Source: Aurantimonas manganoxydans SI85-9A1 (GTDB lineage: Bacteria; Pseudomonadota; Alphaproteobacteria; Rhizobiales; Rhizobiaceae). Taken from it: a stretch of 64,000 nucleotides of DNA. Made by a program: the position numbers and the translations under genes. The notes beneath the pieces were generated by a model. It was not told the DNA's origin, made no database searches, and saw only the letters and a program-made list of their open reading frames with translations. The stretch lies in contig NZ_CH672387.1 in assembly GCF_000153465.1 (NCBI RefSeq), positions 957,180 to 1,021,179 on the forward strand. Reading direction: 5' to 3'. How positions within the stretch are numbered: position 1 is the stretch's first letter; every line of letters starts with the position of its first letter. Shown here piece by piece: positions 27,450 through 36,358 of this stretch.

Positions 27450-28478
27450 ATGGCGCTGTCGCGCAACCGCAGGAGCGATCGGTCGGTCGATTACTGGCCG
27501 GGCTTCGTCGATGCGCTGTCGACGCTGCTCCTGGCGATCATGTTCCTGCTGTCGGTGTTCGTGCTGGCGCAGTTCCTCTTGAGCCGCGAGATCACCGGCA
27601 AGGACGAGGTGCTCGACCGGCTGAACAGCCAGATCAACGAACTGACCCAGCTCCTGGCGCTGGAGCGCTCGACCACCCAGGACAACGAGGACCAGATCGC
27701 CAATCTGCGGGCGTCGCTCGCCGGCGTCGAGGAAGAGCGCTCGCGCCTGCAGGAAGCGCTGGAATCGGGCTCGGGCTCGGCCGCCGCCGCCTCGGCCCGG
27801 GTCGAGGGCCTGCAGACGGCGCTCAGCGAGGAGCAGGAGCTGTCGCAGCGGGCCCGCTCGCAGGTGGAGCTGCTCAACCAGCAGCTTGCGGCCCTGCGCC
27901 AGCAGATCGGCGCCCTGGAGCGGGCGCTGGAGGTGTCCGAGAGCCGCGACGCGGAAAGCCAGACCAAGATCGCCGATCTCGGCCGGCGCCTGAACGTCGC
28001 GCTGGCCCAAAGGGTGCAGGAGCTGTCGCGCTACCGCTCGGACTTCTTCGGCCGGCTGCGCGAGATCCTGTCGGATCGCGAGAACATCCGCATCGTCGGC
28101 GACCGCTTCGTGTTCCAGTCGGAAGTGCTGTTTCCCTCGGGCTCGGACGTCCTGCAGGAGGCCGGCACCGACGAGATGGCCAAGCTCGCCGAGGCGATCG
28201 TCGCGCTCAATCGCGAGATCCCCTCGGACATCAACTGGATCATCCGGGTCGACGGGCACACCGACAACGTGCCGATTTCCGGTGGCCGGTTCGAGGACAA
28301 TTGGGAGCTGTCGACCGAGCGCGCCGGTGCGGTGGTCAAGTATCTGATCAGTCAGGGCGTGCCGCCCGAGCGGCTGGCGGCGACGGGCTTCGGCGAATAC
28401 CAGCCGATCGACCCGGACAACACGCCGGAGGCCCGCGCCCGCAACCGCCGCATCGAGTTCAAGCTGACCGAACGCTGA
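27450..28478 (+). CDS. MotB/OmpA-like peptidoglycan-binding protein
   Basis: A 342-residue protein. One membrane segment lies at about residues 18-44 with aspartate D21 at its start (PGFVDALSTLL), the position of the ion-carrying Asp in MotB. Residues ~50-190 are a long coiled-coil rich in glutamine, glutamate and arginine. The C-terminal OmpA domain from about residue 210 has the DGHTDNVPI and ARNRRIEF motifs that bind diaminopimelate in peptidoglycan. With the MotA-like gene two bases upstream it should form an ion-driven complex spanning membrane and wall. Stop at 28478. The unit has no flagellar genes around it. Confidence 0.88.
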   Translation: MALSRNRRSDRSVDYWPGFVDALSTLLLAIMFLLSVFVLAQFLLSREITGKDEVLDRLNSQINELTQLLALERSTTQDNEDQIANLRASLAGVEEERSRLQEALESGSGSAAAASARVEGLQTALSEEQELSQRARSQVELLNQQLAALRQQIGALERALEVSESRDAESQTKIADLGRRLNVALAQRVQELSRYRSDFFGRLREILSDRENIRIVGDRFVFQSEVLFPSGSDVLQEAGTDEMAKLAEAIVALNREIPSDINWIIRVDGHTDNVPISGGRFEDNWELSTERAGAVVKYLISQGVPPERLAATGFGEYQPIDPDNTPEARARNRRIEFKLTER

Positions 28479-28647
28479 GCCGGCGCGCCCGCGCGCACCG
28501 CCGAAGCTCGAGCGACCATGCGGTGCGCTGCCGGTGCCGGTGGGCGCTGCATGATTGACGTTGTCGCGAACACCATGCCAGCATCCTGCCCGAGGGGACG
28601 GGCACCCCCTCCACAACGATCGCGCCAAGCGCGGCAGGGGAGGAAAC

Positions 28648-29904
28648 ATGCACAGGATCCTGATGAGTACGGTCGCCGTGTTCGCACTCATGGCGGTATC
28701 GCCGGCGGCGGCGCAGTCCGACGACAACATGAAGAAGCTGCAGGGCATGCAGTCGACCGGCACCTCGATGGACTTCCAGACCATCGACCAGACCGGCGAA
28801 TATGCCGACCAGCTGCGCAAGAACCTCGACGCCATCAAGCTGCCGGACGGCTTCGAGATCTCGCTCTTCGCGGTGGTCCCTGACGCCCGCCACATCGCCG
28901 TCGGGCCGCAGGGCGTCGCCACCTTCGTGGGCACCCGCAAGCAGACCGTCTGGGCGATCACCGACCGCGACCGCAACCGGGTCGCCGACGAGGTGAAGCA
29001 GTTCGCGCCGTCGATCGACTTTTCCATTCCCAACGGCGTCTGCTTCTCCGACGACGGCTTCCTGTTCATCGCCGAGCAGAACCGGGTGCTGGTGCTGCCG
29101 GCCGCCGAATTCTTCTACGAGAGCCCGGACGTGGCCGTCGGCGTGGTGGTCGACAAGGGCAAGCTGGTTCCCACCGCCGAGGAATCCTTCAACCACACCG
29201 CCCGCGTCTGCCGGATCGGGCCGGACAACAAGCTCTACATCTCGCTCGGCCAGCCCTACAACGTGCCGCCCGAGGAGAAGAGCGACCTCTACAAGCGCGA
29301 GGGCATCGGCGGCATCGTGCGCATGGAGCGCGACGGCAGCGGCCGCGAGGTCTTTGCCACCGGCGTGCGCAATTCGGTCGGCATGGACTTCAATCCGGAG
29401 AACGGCGACCTGTGGTTCACCGACAACCAGGTCGACGGCATGGGTGACGACATCCCGCCGGGCGAATTGAACCGGGCGACCGCGGCCGGGCAGAATTTCG
29501 GCTTCCCCTGGTATGGCGGCGGCAACGTGCGCACCAACGAGTACAAGAACGCCGAGGTGCCCGCCGATGTGGTGGCGCCGCAGGTCGAGATGGACGCCCA
29601 TGCGGCCGATCTGGGCATGACCTTCTACGAGGGCGACAGCTTCCCGCGGAAATATCGCGGCGGCATCTTCTCGGCCCAGCACGGCTCCTGGAACCGCACC
29701 GATCCGGTCGGCGCGCGGGTGATGTTCACCTCACTCAACGAGGACGGCACGGCCAAGGACACGGAGGTGTTCGCCGAGGGCTGGCTGTCGGACAGCGGCG
29801 AGTATATCGGCCGTCCGGTGGACGTGGCCACGTTGAAGGACGGCTCGCTGCTGGTCTCCGATGATCTGGCGGGCGCGATCTACCGGATCGCCTACACCAA
29901 ATAG
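28648..29904 (+). CDS. Exported PQQ-dependent-type sugar dehydrogenase
   Basis: A 418-residue secreted beta-propeller protein of the glucose/sorbosone dehydrogenase family. A signal peptide covers residues ~1-22 (ends PAAAQS). The propeller strands carry GVRNSVGMDFNPENGDLWFTDN, then WNRTDPVGARV, typical of the family, and the C-terminus ends SLLVSDDLAGAIYRI. Enzymes of this family use pyrroloquinoline quinone; cofactor and substrate here are inferred. ATG 28648 follows AGGGGAGG, a strong ribosome binding site. A small cytochrome c gene follows 71 bases downstream and is a likely electron acceptor. Confidence 0.88.
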   Translation: MHRILMSTVAVFALMAVSPAAAQSDDNMKKLQGMQSTGTSMDFQTIDQTGEYADQLRKNLDAIKLPDGFEISLFAVVPDARHIAVGPQGVATFVGTRKQTVWAITDRDRNRVADEVKQFAPSIDFSIPNGVCFSDDGFLFIAEQNRVLVLPAAEFFYESPDVAVGVVVDKGKLVPTAEESFNHTARVCRIGPDNKLYISLGQPYNVPPEEKSDLYKREGIGGIVRMERDGSGREVFATGVRNSVGMDFNPENGDLWFTDNQVDGMGDDIPPGELNRATAAGQNFGFPWYGGGNVRTNEYKNAEVPADVVAPQVEMDAHAADLGMTFYEGDSFPRKYRGGIFSAQHGSWNRTDPVGARVMFTSLNEDGTAKDTEVFAEGWLSDSGEYIGRPVDVATLKDGSLLVSDDLAGAIYRIAYTK

Positions 29905-29975
29905 GCGTCCTTGACGCCGACAGGGCCGCGCCGGGACACCGGGGCGGCCTGCCTTCCTCCAGACGGATAACCCTC

Positions 29976-30311
29976 ATGACCACGTTTTTGCCGCGCGGCC
30001 TTGCCGCAGCGCTGCTCGTTCTCGCTACCCCCGCTGCCATGGCTGCCGATCTGGCGGCCGGCAAGGAGAAGGCCGCCATGTGCGCCACCTGCCACGGCCT
30101 CGACGGCGTGGCGACGGCGCCCGACGCGCCGAACATCGCCGGTGACAGCGCCTTCTACCTCGTCGAGCAGCTCAAGGCGTTCCGCTCCGGCGCCCGCCAG
30201 CACCAGCAGATGTCGATCATCGCGCAGGGGCTGGAAGACGACGACATCGCCGATCTGGCCGCCTGGTATGCGGCGATCGAGGTGACGGCGACCATGCCCG
30301 AGGTGGATTAG
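29976..30311 (+). CDS. Small periplasmic cytochrome c
   Basis: A 111-residue class I c-type cytochrome. A signal peptide (residues ~1-24, ending AMAAD) precedes the heme motif CATCH (C36, C39, H40). The probable distal methionine is M79 in HQQMSII. The size and sequence match cytochrome c553-like electron carriers. It is downstream of the sugar dehydrogenase-like gene and probably takes electrons from it in the periplasm. The stop is followed within about 100 bases by the convergent ABC transporter gene. Confidence 0.93.
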   Translation: MTTFLPRGLAAALLVLATPAAMAADLAAGKEKAAMCATCHGLDGVATAPDAPNIAGDSAFYLVEQLKAFRSGARQHQQMSIIAQGLEDDDIADLAAWYAAIEVTATMPEVD

Positions 30312-30406
30312 CCGGGACGCCAGCCCTGGCGGGCGCAAGGTCCGCCGGTCCGGGGCAAAGGCACGACGGATCGCGCGGCGCGCTGCGGGACGCCGCGTTC
30401 GCGCCG

Positions 30407-32221
30407 CTATTCGGCGGCGCCGAGCATCGCGTCGGTGCGGCCGGCCTCGAACTGCAGGCGGGCGAGGCGGGCATAGATGCCGCCTTTGGCGATCAGCGAG
30501 GCGTGGGTGCCTTCCTCGACGATCTGGCCGCCATCGAGGACGAGGATGCGGTCGGCCTTCAGCACCGTGGCGAGGCGATGGGCGATGACCAGCGTCGTGC
30601 GGCCCTCCATCAGCTTTTCCAGCGCCCGCTGGACTAGGATCTCGCTTTCGGCGTCGAGGGCAGAGGTCGCCTCGTCGAGGAGCAGGATCGGCGCGTCGCG
30701 CAGGATCGCCCGGGCGATCGCCACACGCTGGCGCTGGCCGCCCGACAGGGTGATGCCGCGCTCGCCGATGACCGTGTCGTAGCCGTCCTGCATGGCCTCG
30801 ATGAAGCCTTCGGCCAGCGCCGAGCGGGCCGCCGAGACCACCTGCGGGCGCGACGCGTCCGGATCGCCGAAGCCGATGTTCTCGGCGGCGGTCGCGGCGA
30901 AGATGGTCACGTCCTGCGGCACCAGCGCGATGCGGCTGCGCAGTTGCTCCAGATCGGCCGTGCGCACGTCGACACCGTCGATCAGGACGCGGCCGGCATC
31001 GGGGTCGTAGAAGCGCTCGATCAGCGAGAAGATGGTCGACTTGCCGGCGCCGGACGGGCCGACGATGGCGACGGTTTCGCCATGCTTCACGGTGAAGGAC
31101 AGATCGTGGACCGTCGAGACGTCGGGCCGCGTCGGATAGGCGAAGCTGACCCTGTCGAAGACGACCTCGCCGCGCGCCGGCCGCGGCAGGGCGACGGGAT
31201 CTGTGGGCGAGCGGATGGCCGGTTCCTCGGCCAGGAGCTCGGACAGCCGCTCGGCGGCGCCGGCGGCCTGGGCGATCTCGCCCCAGACCTCCGAGAGCTG
31301 GCCCACAGCGCCCGCGGCGAAGACGGCGTAAAGCAGGAACTGGCCGAGCGTGCCGCCGCTCATCGTGCCCTCGGTGACCTGCTGGGCGCCGATCCACAGG
31401 ACGGCGATGATCGAGGAGAAGATCAGGAAGATGGCGAAGGCGGTGAGGAAGGCGCGGGCGCTGACCGAGGCGCGGGCCGCCTGGAAGGCGCGGTCGACGG
31501 CGGCAGCGAAGCGGTTGCCGGTGGCGGTCTCGCTGGTGAAGGCCTGGACGGTGCGCACAGCGCCGATCGCCTCGGTGGCATAGGCAGTGGCGTCGGCCAG
31601 CGTGTCTTGGGCATAGCGCGAGCGCCGCCGCACGGAGCGGCCGAAGGCGACCAGCGGCACGATGATGACGGGAATCGCGGCGATGACGATCAGCGACAGG
31701 CCGGGGCTGGTGATGACCATCATGGCGACGGCGCCGATGAACAGGATGGCGTTGCGCAGGGCCAGCGACGCGGTGGCGCCGACGACGGACTTGATCTGGG
31801 TGGTGTCGGCGGTCAGGCGCGAGACGATCTCGCCGGTCAGCGCCTTGTCGTAGAAGCCCGGCGACAGGCGCGTGACCCGTGCGAAGACATCCTTGCGCAG
31901 ATCCGCCACGACGCGTTCGCCCAGCGTGATGACGAAATAGTAGCGGCCGGCACTGGCGACCGCGAGGACGGCGGCCAGGACCACCAGCATGGCGAAATAG
32001 GTGTCGATGAAGGCGGTGCTGGGGGCGTCGAAGCCCTTGTCGATCACCCGGCGCACGGCGAGCGGCAGGGAAAGCGTGGTGAGGGCCGCCAGCGACAGGA
32101 AGAAGATCGCGCCGACGACCTTGGCCTTGTAGCGCTTCAGATAGGGAATCAGGCGGGCAAGGGGCTTCAGGTCGCGGCGCTTGCGTTCGGCTTCGCGCTC
32201 GCCGGCTGTCATCTGGCGCAA
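30407..32221 (-). CDS. MsbA-like ABC exporter (fused permease and ATPase)
   Basis: A 604-residue half-transporter that should work as a homodimer. Residues ~30-320 hold six membrane segments; the ATPase has Walker A IVGPSGAGKST, signature LSGGQRQRVAIARA, Walker B ILLLDEATSALD and the H-loop IAHRLATV. Such exporters move lipids, peptides or drugs from the inner leaflet; the substrate here is unknown. The TTG at 32221 is five bases after GGAGG; an in-frame ATG at 32212 is an alternative. It is divergent from rpmE, and convergent with the cytochrome gene. Confidence 0.93.
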   Translation of the reverse strand: MRQMTAGEREAERKRRDLKPLARLIPYLKRYKAKVVGAIFFLSLAALTTLSLPLAVRRVIDKGFDAPSTAFIDTYFAMLVVLAAVLAVASAGRYYFVITLGERVVADLRKDVFARVTRLSPGFYDKALTGEIVSRLTADTTQIKSVVGATASLALRNAILFIGAVAMMVITSPGLSLIVIAAIPVIIVPLVAFGRSVRRRSRYAQDTLADATAYATEAIGAVRTVQAFTSETATGNRFAAAVDRAFQAARASVSARAFLTAFAIFLIFSSIIAVLWIGAQQVTEGTMSGGTLGQFLLYAVFAAGAVGQLSEVWGEIAQAAGAAERLSELLAEEPAIRSPTDPVALPRPARGEVVFDRVSFAYPTRPDVSTVHDLSFTVKHGETVAIVGPSGAGKSTIFSLIERFYDPDAGRVLIDGVDVRTADLEQLRSRIALVPQDVTIFAATAAENIGFGDPDASRPQVVSAARSALAEGFIEAMQDGYDTVIGERGITLSGGQRQRVAIARAILRDAPILLLDEATSALDAESEILVQRALEKLMEGRTTLVIAHRLATVLKADRILVLDGGQIVEEGTHASLIAKGGIYARLARLQFEAGRTDAMLGAAE

Positions 32222-32442
32222 GCCCGCCTCCAGTCATTCTCGCAGTTCATGAACCCGCCGCGCACACCGCGACGGGGATGGCCGCCGGCTCTTGTGCCGA
32301 CAGGTGCCCTCATGTATAGGCTCGTCCTCGAATTTGAAAGCGATCGCGCTTTCCAACTCCGCGACATCGAGACCTGCAGGCGGCCCTGTCCGCAGCTGTG
32401 TCGGTTTGGCGGGGATCCGGCCAGACCCAAGGATCGAAGGCG

Positions 32443-32664
32443 ATGAAAGACAAAATCCACCCGGACTACCACACGATCACCGTCGTGATGACCAATGGCA
32501 CCGAGTATCAGACCCGGTCGACCTGGGGTTCTGACGGCGACAAGATGAATCTCGACATCGATCCGACCAGCCATCCGGCCTGGACTGGCGGCAACCAGCA
32601 GCTGCTGGACCGTGGTGGTCGCGTGTCGCGCTTCAAGAAGCGGTACGAAGGCCTCGGCATGTAA
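32443..32664 (+). CDS. rpmE: Large ribosomal subunit protein bL31 (cysteine-free form)
   Basis: A 73-residue bL31 beginning [10 protein letters not shown] and ending with the [13 protein letters not shown] segment. The CxxC zinc residues of the zinc-binding form are absent, so this is the zinc-independent type, as is usual for alphaproteobacteria. bL31 bridges the two ribosomal subunits. ATG 32443 follows GAAGG; a terminator follows immediately. It stands alone and is divergent from the ABC exporter gene. Confidence 0.95.
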   Translation: MKDKIHPDYHTITVVMTNGTEYQTRSTWGSDGDKMNLDIDPTSHPAWTGGNQQLLDRGGRVSRFKKRYEGLGM

Positions 32665-32688
32665 GACGCCGACACGGCGTCGACATGA

Positions 32689-32718
32689 AAAAAGCCCGGC
32701 CATCGTGCCGGGCTTTTT
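32689..32718 (+). terminator. Intrinsic terminator after rpmE
   Basis: A 12-bp perfect stem (32689-32700 with 32707-32718), loop CATCGT, ending in a five-base T-run. The A-run on the left arm also makes it a candidate terminator for the minus-strand TRAP operon that ends at 32792. Confidence 0.9.
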
Positions 32719-32791
32719 GCTGTCTGGGGCTAGGCAAGCACCGGGCCGGCTGGGCCGCGCGATCGCCGGCCGCTGGCGCGCGCGGCGCGCG

Positions 32792-32959
32792 TCAGGGCCT
32801 GGGCGTCGGATCGTGGAAGAACAAATCGTAGCCGGCCAGCAGCACGGTCGCCAGGAGTACCAGGCCGAGATCGGGCGTCGGCACGTGGGTGATGAGAATC
32901 AGCAGGAAGGCGCAGAGGATGGCGTAGGCCACCAGCGACAGCTTGCGTTCCAGAGTCAT
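32792..32959 (-). CDS. 55-residue single- or double-span membrane protein at the end of the TRAP operon
   Basis: A small protein with two short hydrophobic stretches (about residues 8-24 and 29-48), the first preceded by a positively charged end (MTLERK). It begins one base after the stop of the amidase-like gene, so it is probably co-translated. No family is recognised. Similar short hydrophobic proteins at the end of transporter operons can be accessory subunits, but this is inference. The frame, the tight spacing and a downstream terminator-like hairpin argue that it is a real gene. Confidence 0.6.
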   Translation of the reverse strand: MTLERKLSLVAYAILCAFLLILITHVPTPDLGLVLLATVLLAGYDLFFHDPTPRP

Positions 32960-32960
32960 G

Positions 32961-34295
32961 TCAGGCGCTCCCGTTGGTCAGTTGCGTTTCCAGCCAGTGC
33001 GCGGTGCGCAGAAGCCGGCCGTCCTCGCCGCGCCGGCCGACGAGCTGGACGCCGATGGGCTGGCCATCGGGGGTCTCCAGCAGCGGCAGCGTCACGCAGG
33101 GCACCCCGAGGAAGGTCCACAGGGCATTGAACACGTTCTCGCCTTCCGGCGCCACGCCGGGGCGGGCGGGCCCGATGGCGGCGGGAGTGAGGATGGCGTC
33201 GCAGCGCGACAGCACCGCCTCCAGCCCCGCATAGAGCACGGCGCGCCAGTCGAGGGCGGCGAGGTAGTCGCGGGCGAGGATGGCGTCGCCCTGCTCCAGC
33301 AGGGCCGTCAGCTCGGCCGAGACGGCGCCGGGATAGCGCTGGCGCGTGCCGAAGAGGTTCTTGGCGGCTTCGGCCAGCCGGACCCGTTCGGCATGGATCA
33401 GCCCGTCGGCGAAGATCTCCGGCAGATCGGCGTCGAAACAGCGCTCGCCGAGTTCGGCCGCGACCTCGCCGATGCCTTCCTGCGTGAGCGGATCGGCGCG
33501 GTCCCACCAGGGTGTGCGCACGATCGCCAGCGTCGGCACGACGGGCGGCGTCATGCCGGCCTGGGCGAGGAGCTGCGGATGCGGCGTCGCCTCGGTCGAG
33601 GGATCGGCCAGATCGTTGCCGAACAGGCATTCGGCCAGAAGCGCGACGCCCGAGATGCTGCGGGCGCAGACGCCCGGGACGTCGAGGCTGGGGGCCACGT
33701 CGCGGACGCCGCGGCGCGGGATCGCGCCGAAGGTCGGCGTGTAGGCGGTGACGCCGCTGGCCGAGGCGGAGCGGATCAGCGCGCCGTCGCCGGACATGCC
33801 GACGCCGAGCGACGCGGCGCCGCGGGCGACCGCCGTGACGCAGCCGTCGATGGCGGTGGCCGGCGCATCGGTGTCCGTCGAAGTGATGGCGGGCCCGATG
33901 CCGAGTTCGCGCACCGCCGTCTTGCCGGCGATCAGCGCGCCGGCCGAGCGCAGCCGCTCGACGATGGCGGAATCGGCTTCGGGTACGCGACCGGCAAAGG
34001 GGGCGAAGCCGGCGATGGCCGGCATGCGCGCCGCGTCGATCATGTCGTCGACGGCGACCGGCAGGCCGTGCAGCGCGCCGATGGAGCGCAGGCGGCCCCG
34101 CTGGGTGTCGAGATGGACGCCCTGACGGCGGGCGAAATCGGCGTCGAACCAGGCGAAGGCGGCGGCCGCCGCCGGATCGCTCTCGACGCGGGCGGCGGCG
34201 GCGTCGGCGACCTCCGCCGAGCGTGCGGCTCCCCCTGCCAGCCGCTCGCGCAGGACGAGCGGCGGCAGGTCGGTCAGCGAACTCCTAGCGGCCAT
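32961..34295 (-). CDS. Amidase-signature fold protein, catalytic triad apparently lost
   Basis: A 444-residue protein whose length and segment order match the amidase signature family (for example GKTAVRELG near residues 124-132 and the AYTPTFGAIPR region near 184-194). In active members the triad is Lys in GVPVAVKD, a cis-Ser in GGSSGG, and the Ser in GGSIR. Here the first reads GLPVAVDD (Asp at residue 83), the GGSSGG stretch is not present (alanine at ~148), and the third reads GDGALIR (Ala at ~172). All three positions are thus substituted, so hydrolase activity is not expected. The gene overlaps the TRAP large permease gene by 11 bases and is followed after one base by a small membrane gene, so it is part of the transporter operon. 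Start at 34295 (MAARSSL). Confidence 0.8.
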   Translation of the reverse strand: MAARSSLTDLPPLVLRERLAGGAARSAEVADAAAARVESDPAAAAAFAWFDADFARRQGVHLDTQRGRLRSIGALHGLPVAVDDMIDAARMPAIAGFAPFAGRVPEADSAIVERLRSAGALIAGKTAVRELGIGPAITSTDTDAPATAIDGCVTAVARGAASLGVGMSGDGALIRSASASGVTAYTPTFGAIPRRGVRDVAPSLDVPGVCARSISGVALLAECLFGNDLADPSTEATPHPQLLAQAGMTPPVVPTLAIVRTPWWDRADPLTQEGIGEVAAELGERCFDADLPEIFADGLIHAERVRLAEAAKNLFGTRQRYPGAVSAELTALLEQGDAILARDYLAALDWRAVLYAGLEAVLSRCDAILTPAAIGPARPGVAPEGENVFNALWTFLGVPCVTLPLLETPDGQPIGVQLVGRRGEDGRLLRTAHWLETQLTNGSA

Positions 34296-35703
34296 AGAAG
34301 ACTTCCGGGAGGTAGTAGACCGACTGCGGGATGACATAGACGACCGCCATGGCCAGGAACACCATCAGCAGGAAGGGCAGGACCCCCTTGAAGATGTCGG
34401 TGAGCTTCACGTCCGGTGGCGCGATGCCCTTCAGGTAATAGGCCGACATGGCCATGGGCGGCGTCAGGAACGAGGTCTGCAGGTTCAAGGCGACGAGGAT
34501 GCCGAAGAACAGCGGGTCGATGCCGAACATTTCCAGCAGCGGCAGGAAGATCGGCACGAAGATGATGATGATCTCCGACCATTCCAGCGGCCAGCCGAGC
34601 AGGAAGATGATCAGCTGGGCGAGCAGCAGGAACTGCAGCGGCGTCAGGTCGAGGCCGCGGACGAACTCGGAGATCACCTGCTCGCCGCCGAGATAGGAGA
34701 ACACCGAGGAGAAGATGTAGGAGCCGACGAAGAGCCAGCAGACCATCGCCGTGGTGCGGACCGTCAGATAGACGGATTCGCGCAGCCGCTGGAAGGTGAG
34801 GGCCCGGTAGCCGATGGCCAGCAGGATGCCGCCGAGGGCACCGATGGCCGCCGCCTCGGTCGGGGTGGCGAGGCCGAACAGGATCGAGCCGAGGACGGCG
34901 AGGATCAGGAAGGCCAGCGGCAGGAACGACGTCAGGATCATGAAGGTCAGCCGCATGAACGGCACGTCCGGCACCTCGTCCCTGGTCGGGCGCGGGGCGG
35001 CGCTCGGCTGCAGGATGGAACGGCCGACGATGTACGCCAGGTAGAGGCCGACGAGGATCAGCCCCGGCAGCAGCGCGCCGGCATACAGCCGCACGATGGA
35101 GACGCCGGAGGCCGCCGCATAGACGATCAGCATGATCGAGGGCGGGATCAGGATGCCGAGCGTGCCGCCGGCGCAGATGATGCCCGAGGCGAAGGACTTG
35201 TCGTAGCGCGCATTCAGCATCGCCGGCAGGGCGAGCAGGCCCATCAGCGTGACGACGGCGCCGACGATGCCGGTGGCGGTGGCGAAGAGGGCGCAGGTGA
35301 TCAACGCCGCGACGCCCATCGAGCCGGGCATGTTCTTCGACGCGATGTTGAGGGTCGAGAACAGGCGGTCGACGATGTTGGCGCGTTCGACGATGTAGCC
35401 CATGAACAGGAACAGCGGGACGGCCGTCAGCACCTCGTTCGCCATCACCGTATAGGTCTGGTTGATGAACAGGTCGAAGACCGTGTTGCTGAAGAACCCG
35501 TCTATCCAGAGGCTGAAGCTGTCCCAGCTGGAGGCCAGTTCGTCGAGCCGGTTGTAGCTGCGCCACATGCGATTGGGGTCGAAATAGGCGTAGTAGCCGA
35601 AGCCGATACCCATCGCCATGAGGGTGAAAGCGATGGGGAAGCCGAGGAAGACGAGGAAGATAAACAGCCCCAGCATCAACAGGGCGAGTTGCGGGTCACT
35701 CAT
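34285..35703 (-). CDS. dctM: TRAP transporter large permease (DctM type)
   Basis: A 472-residue inner-membrane protein with about 12 hydrophobic segments, the ion-motive-force-driven translocation subunit of a TRAP uptake system. The segment GGTLGILIPPS (near residue 160) and NLQTSFLTPPMAMSAYY near the C-terminus are DctM hallmarks. The central loop includes the family insertion typical of the DctM forms associated with keto-acid and aromatic or mannitol-type systems. Start at 35703; its ATG overlaps the end of the small permease gene by four bases. The end overlaps the amidase-like gene by 11 bases. Substrate not known. Confidence 0.92.
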   Translation of the reverse strand: MSDPQLALLMLGLFIFLVFLGFPIAFTLMAMGIGFGYYAYFDPNRMWRSYNRLDELASSWDSFSLWIDGFFSNTVFDLFINQTYTVMANEVLTAVPLFLFMGYIVERANIVDRLFSTLNIASKNMPGSMGVAALITCALFATATGIVGAVVTLMGLLALPAMLNARYDKSFASGIICAGGTLGILIPPSIMLIVYAAASGVSIVRLYAGALLPGLILVGLYLAYIVGRSILQPSAAPRPTRDEVPDVPFMRLTFMILTSFLPLAFLILAVLGSILFGLATPTEAAAIGALGGILLAIGYRALTFQRLRESVYLTVRTTAMVCWLFVGSYIFSSVFSYLGGEQVISEFVRGLDLTPLQFLLLAQLIIFLLGWPLEWSEIIIIFVPIFLPLLEMFGIDPLFFGILVALNLQTSFLTPPMAMSAYYLKGIAPPDVKLTDIFKGVLPFLLMVFLAMAVVYVIPQSVYYLPEVFYGR

Positions 35704-36284
35704 GGATGGGCATCTCTCTCGGCCGCGGTCGCCTTGTTGAGGATCGTGTCCTCGGTTTCCTGGACGTCTTCCTCGGGCCGGATCCATTCACCACCGCGGA
35801 TGCACTGGATGCAGCGCATCATCTCGGCAATGCCCTGGATGAAGAGGAGGATGCCGGCGGCGACGATGACGGTCTTGAACTGGTAGATCGGAATGCCGGC
35901 CGGGCTGTTGACGCTGACCTCGCCGTAACGCCAGGAGCGCGCGGCGTATTTCCAGCCGGCCAGGATCAGCGCCGTGACGCCGGGAAAGAAGAAGAAGACG
36001 TAGAGCACCAGGTCGACCATGGCCTGGGTGCGGGGCTTCCACATCCGGTAGAGGAAGTCGCCGCGGACATGGCCGCTGCGCGACAGCGTATAGGCGCCGC
36101 CCATCATGAAGAGCGTGCCGTACATGATGAAGGAGACGTCGAGGGCCCAGGCGGTAGGCGATCCGAGGACGTATCGCACGAAGACCTCGTAGCTCGTCCC
36201 GAACGTCATGAGAATGATCAGCCAGGCGAAAGCCTTGCCGAAAGCTGCCGACAGGGCGTCGGCAAAACGAATGAATGCGATCAT
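35700..36284 (-). CDS. dctQ: TRAP transporter small permease (DctQ type)
   Basis: A 194-residue protein with four hydrophobic segments, the small membrane subunit of the TRAP transporter. The SYEVFVRYVLGSPTAWA segment near residues 28-45 is a DctQ signature. It lies between the binding-protein gene and the large permease gene; it overlaps dctM by four bases, and is separated from the upstream binding-protein gene by a 74-base gap with a perfect hairpin. Start at 36284 gives the family N-terminus. Confidence 0.9.
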   Translation of the reverse strand: MIAFIRFADALSAAFGKAFAWLIILMTFGTSYEVFVRYVLGSPTAWALDVSFIMYGTLFMMGGAYTLSRSGHVRGDFLYRMWKPRTQAMVDLVLYVFFFFPGVTALILAGWKYAARSWRYGEVSVNSPAGIPIYQFKTVIVAAGILLFIQGIAEMMRCIQCIRGGEWIRPEEDVQETEDTILNKATAAERDAHP

Positions 36285-36306
36285 GGACTCCCGATCCTCG
36301 TACAGA

Positions 36307-36336
36307 AATGTCCGGCGGTATCAGCCGCCGGACATT
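36307..36336 (-). terminator. Perfect hairpin between the TRAP binding-protein and small-permease genes
   Basis: A 12-bp perfect stem (36307-36318 with 36325-36336) and a six-base loop in the 74-base gap. There is no good U-run, so it is more likely an mRNA-stabilising or partial-attenuating element that raises binding-protein levels relative to the permeases, a common arrangement in binding-protein transporters. Confidence 0.6.
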
Positions 36337-36358
36337 CCGTTCTTCGACGCAGCCGGCG

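Noticed and set aside
26398-28478. The MotA-like/MotB-like pair as a Zorya-type (ZorA/ZorB) defence system
   Set aside because: No zorC, zorD or zorE-like gene is beside it; the neighbours are housekeeping genes, and the pair looks like a widespread alphaproteobacterial one.
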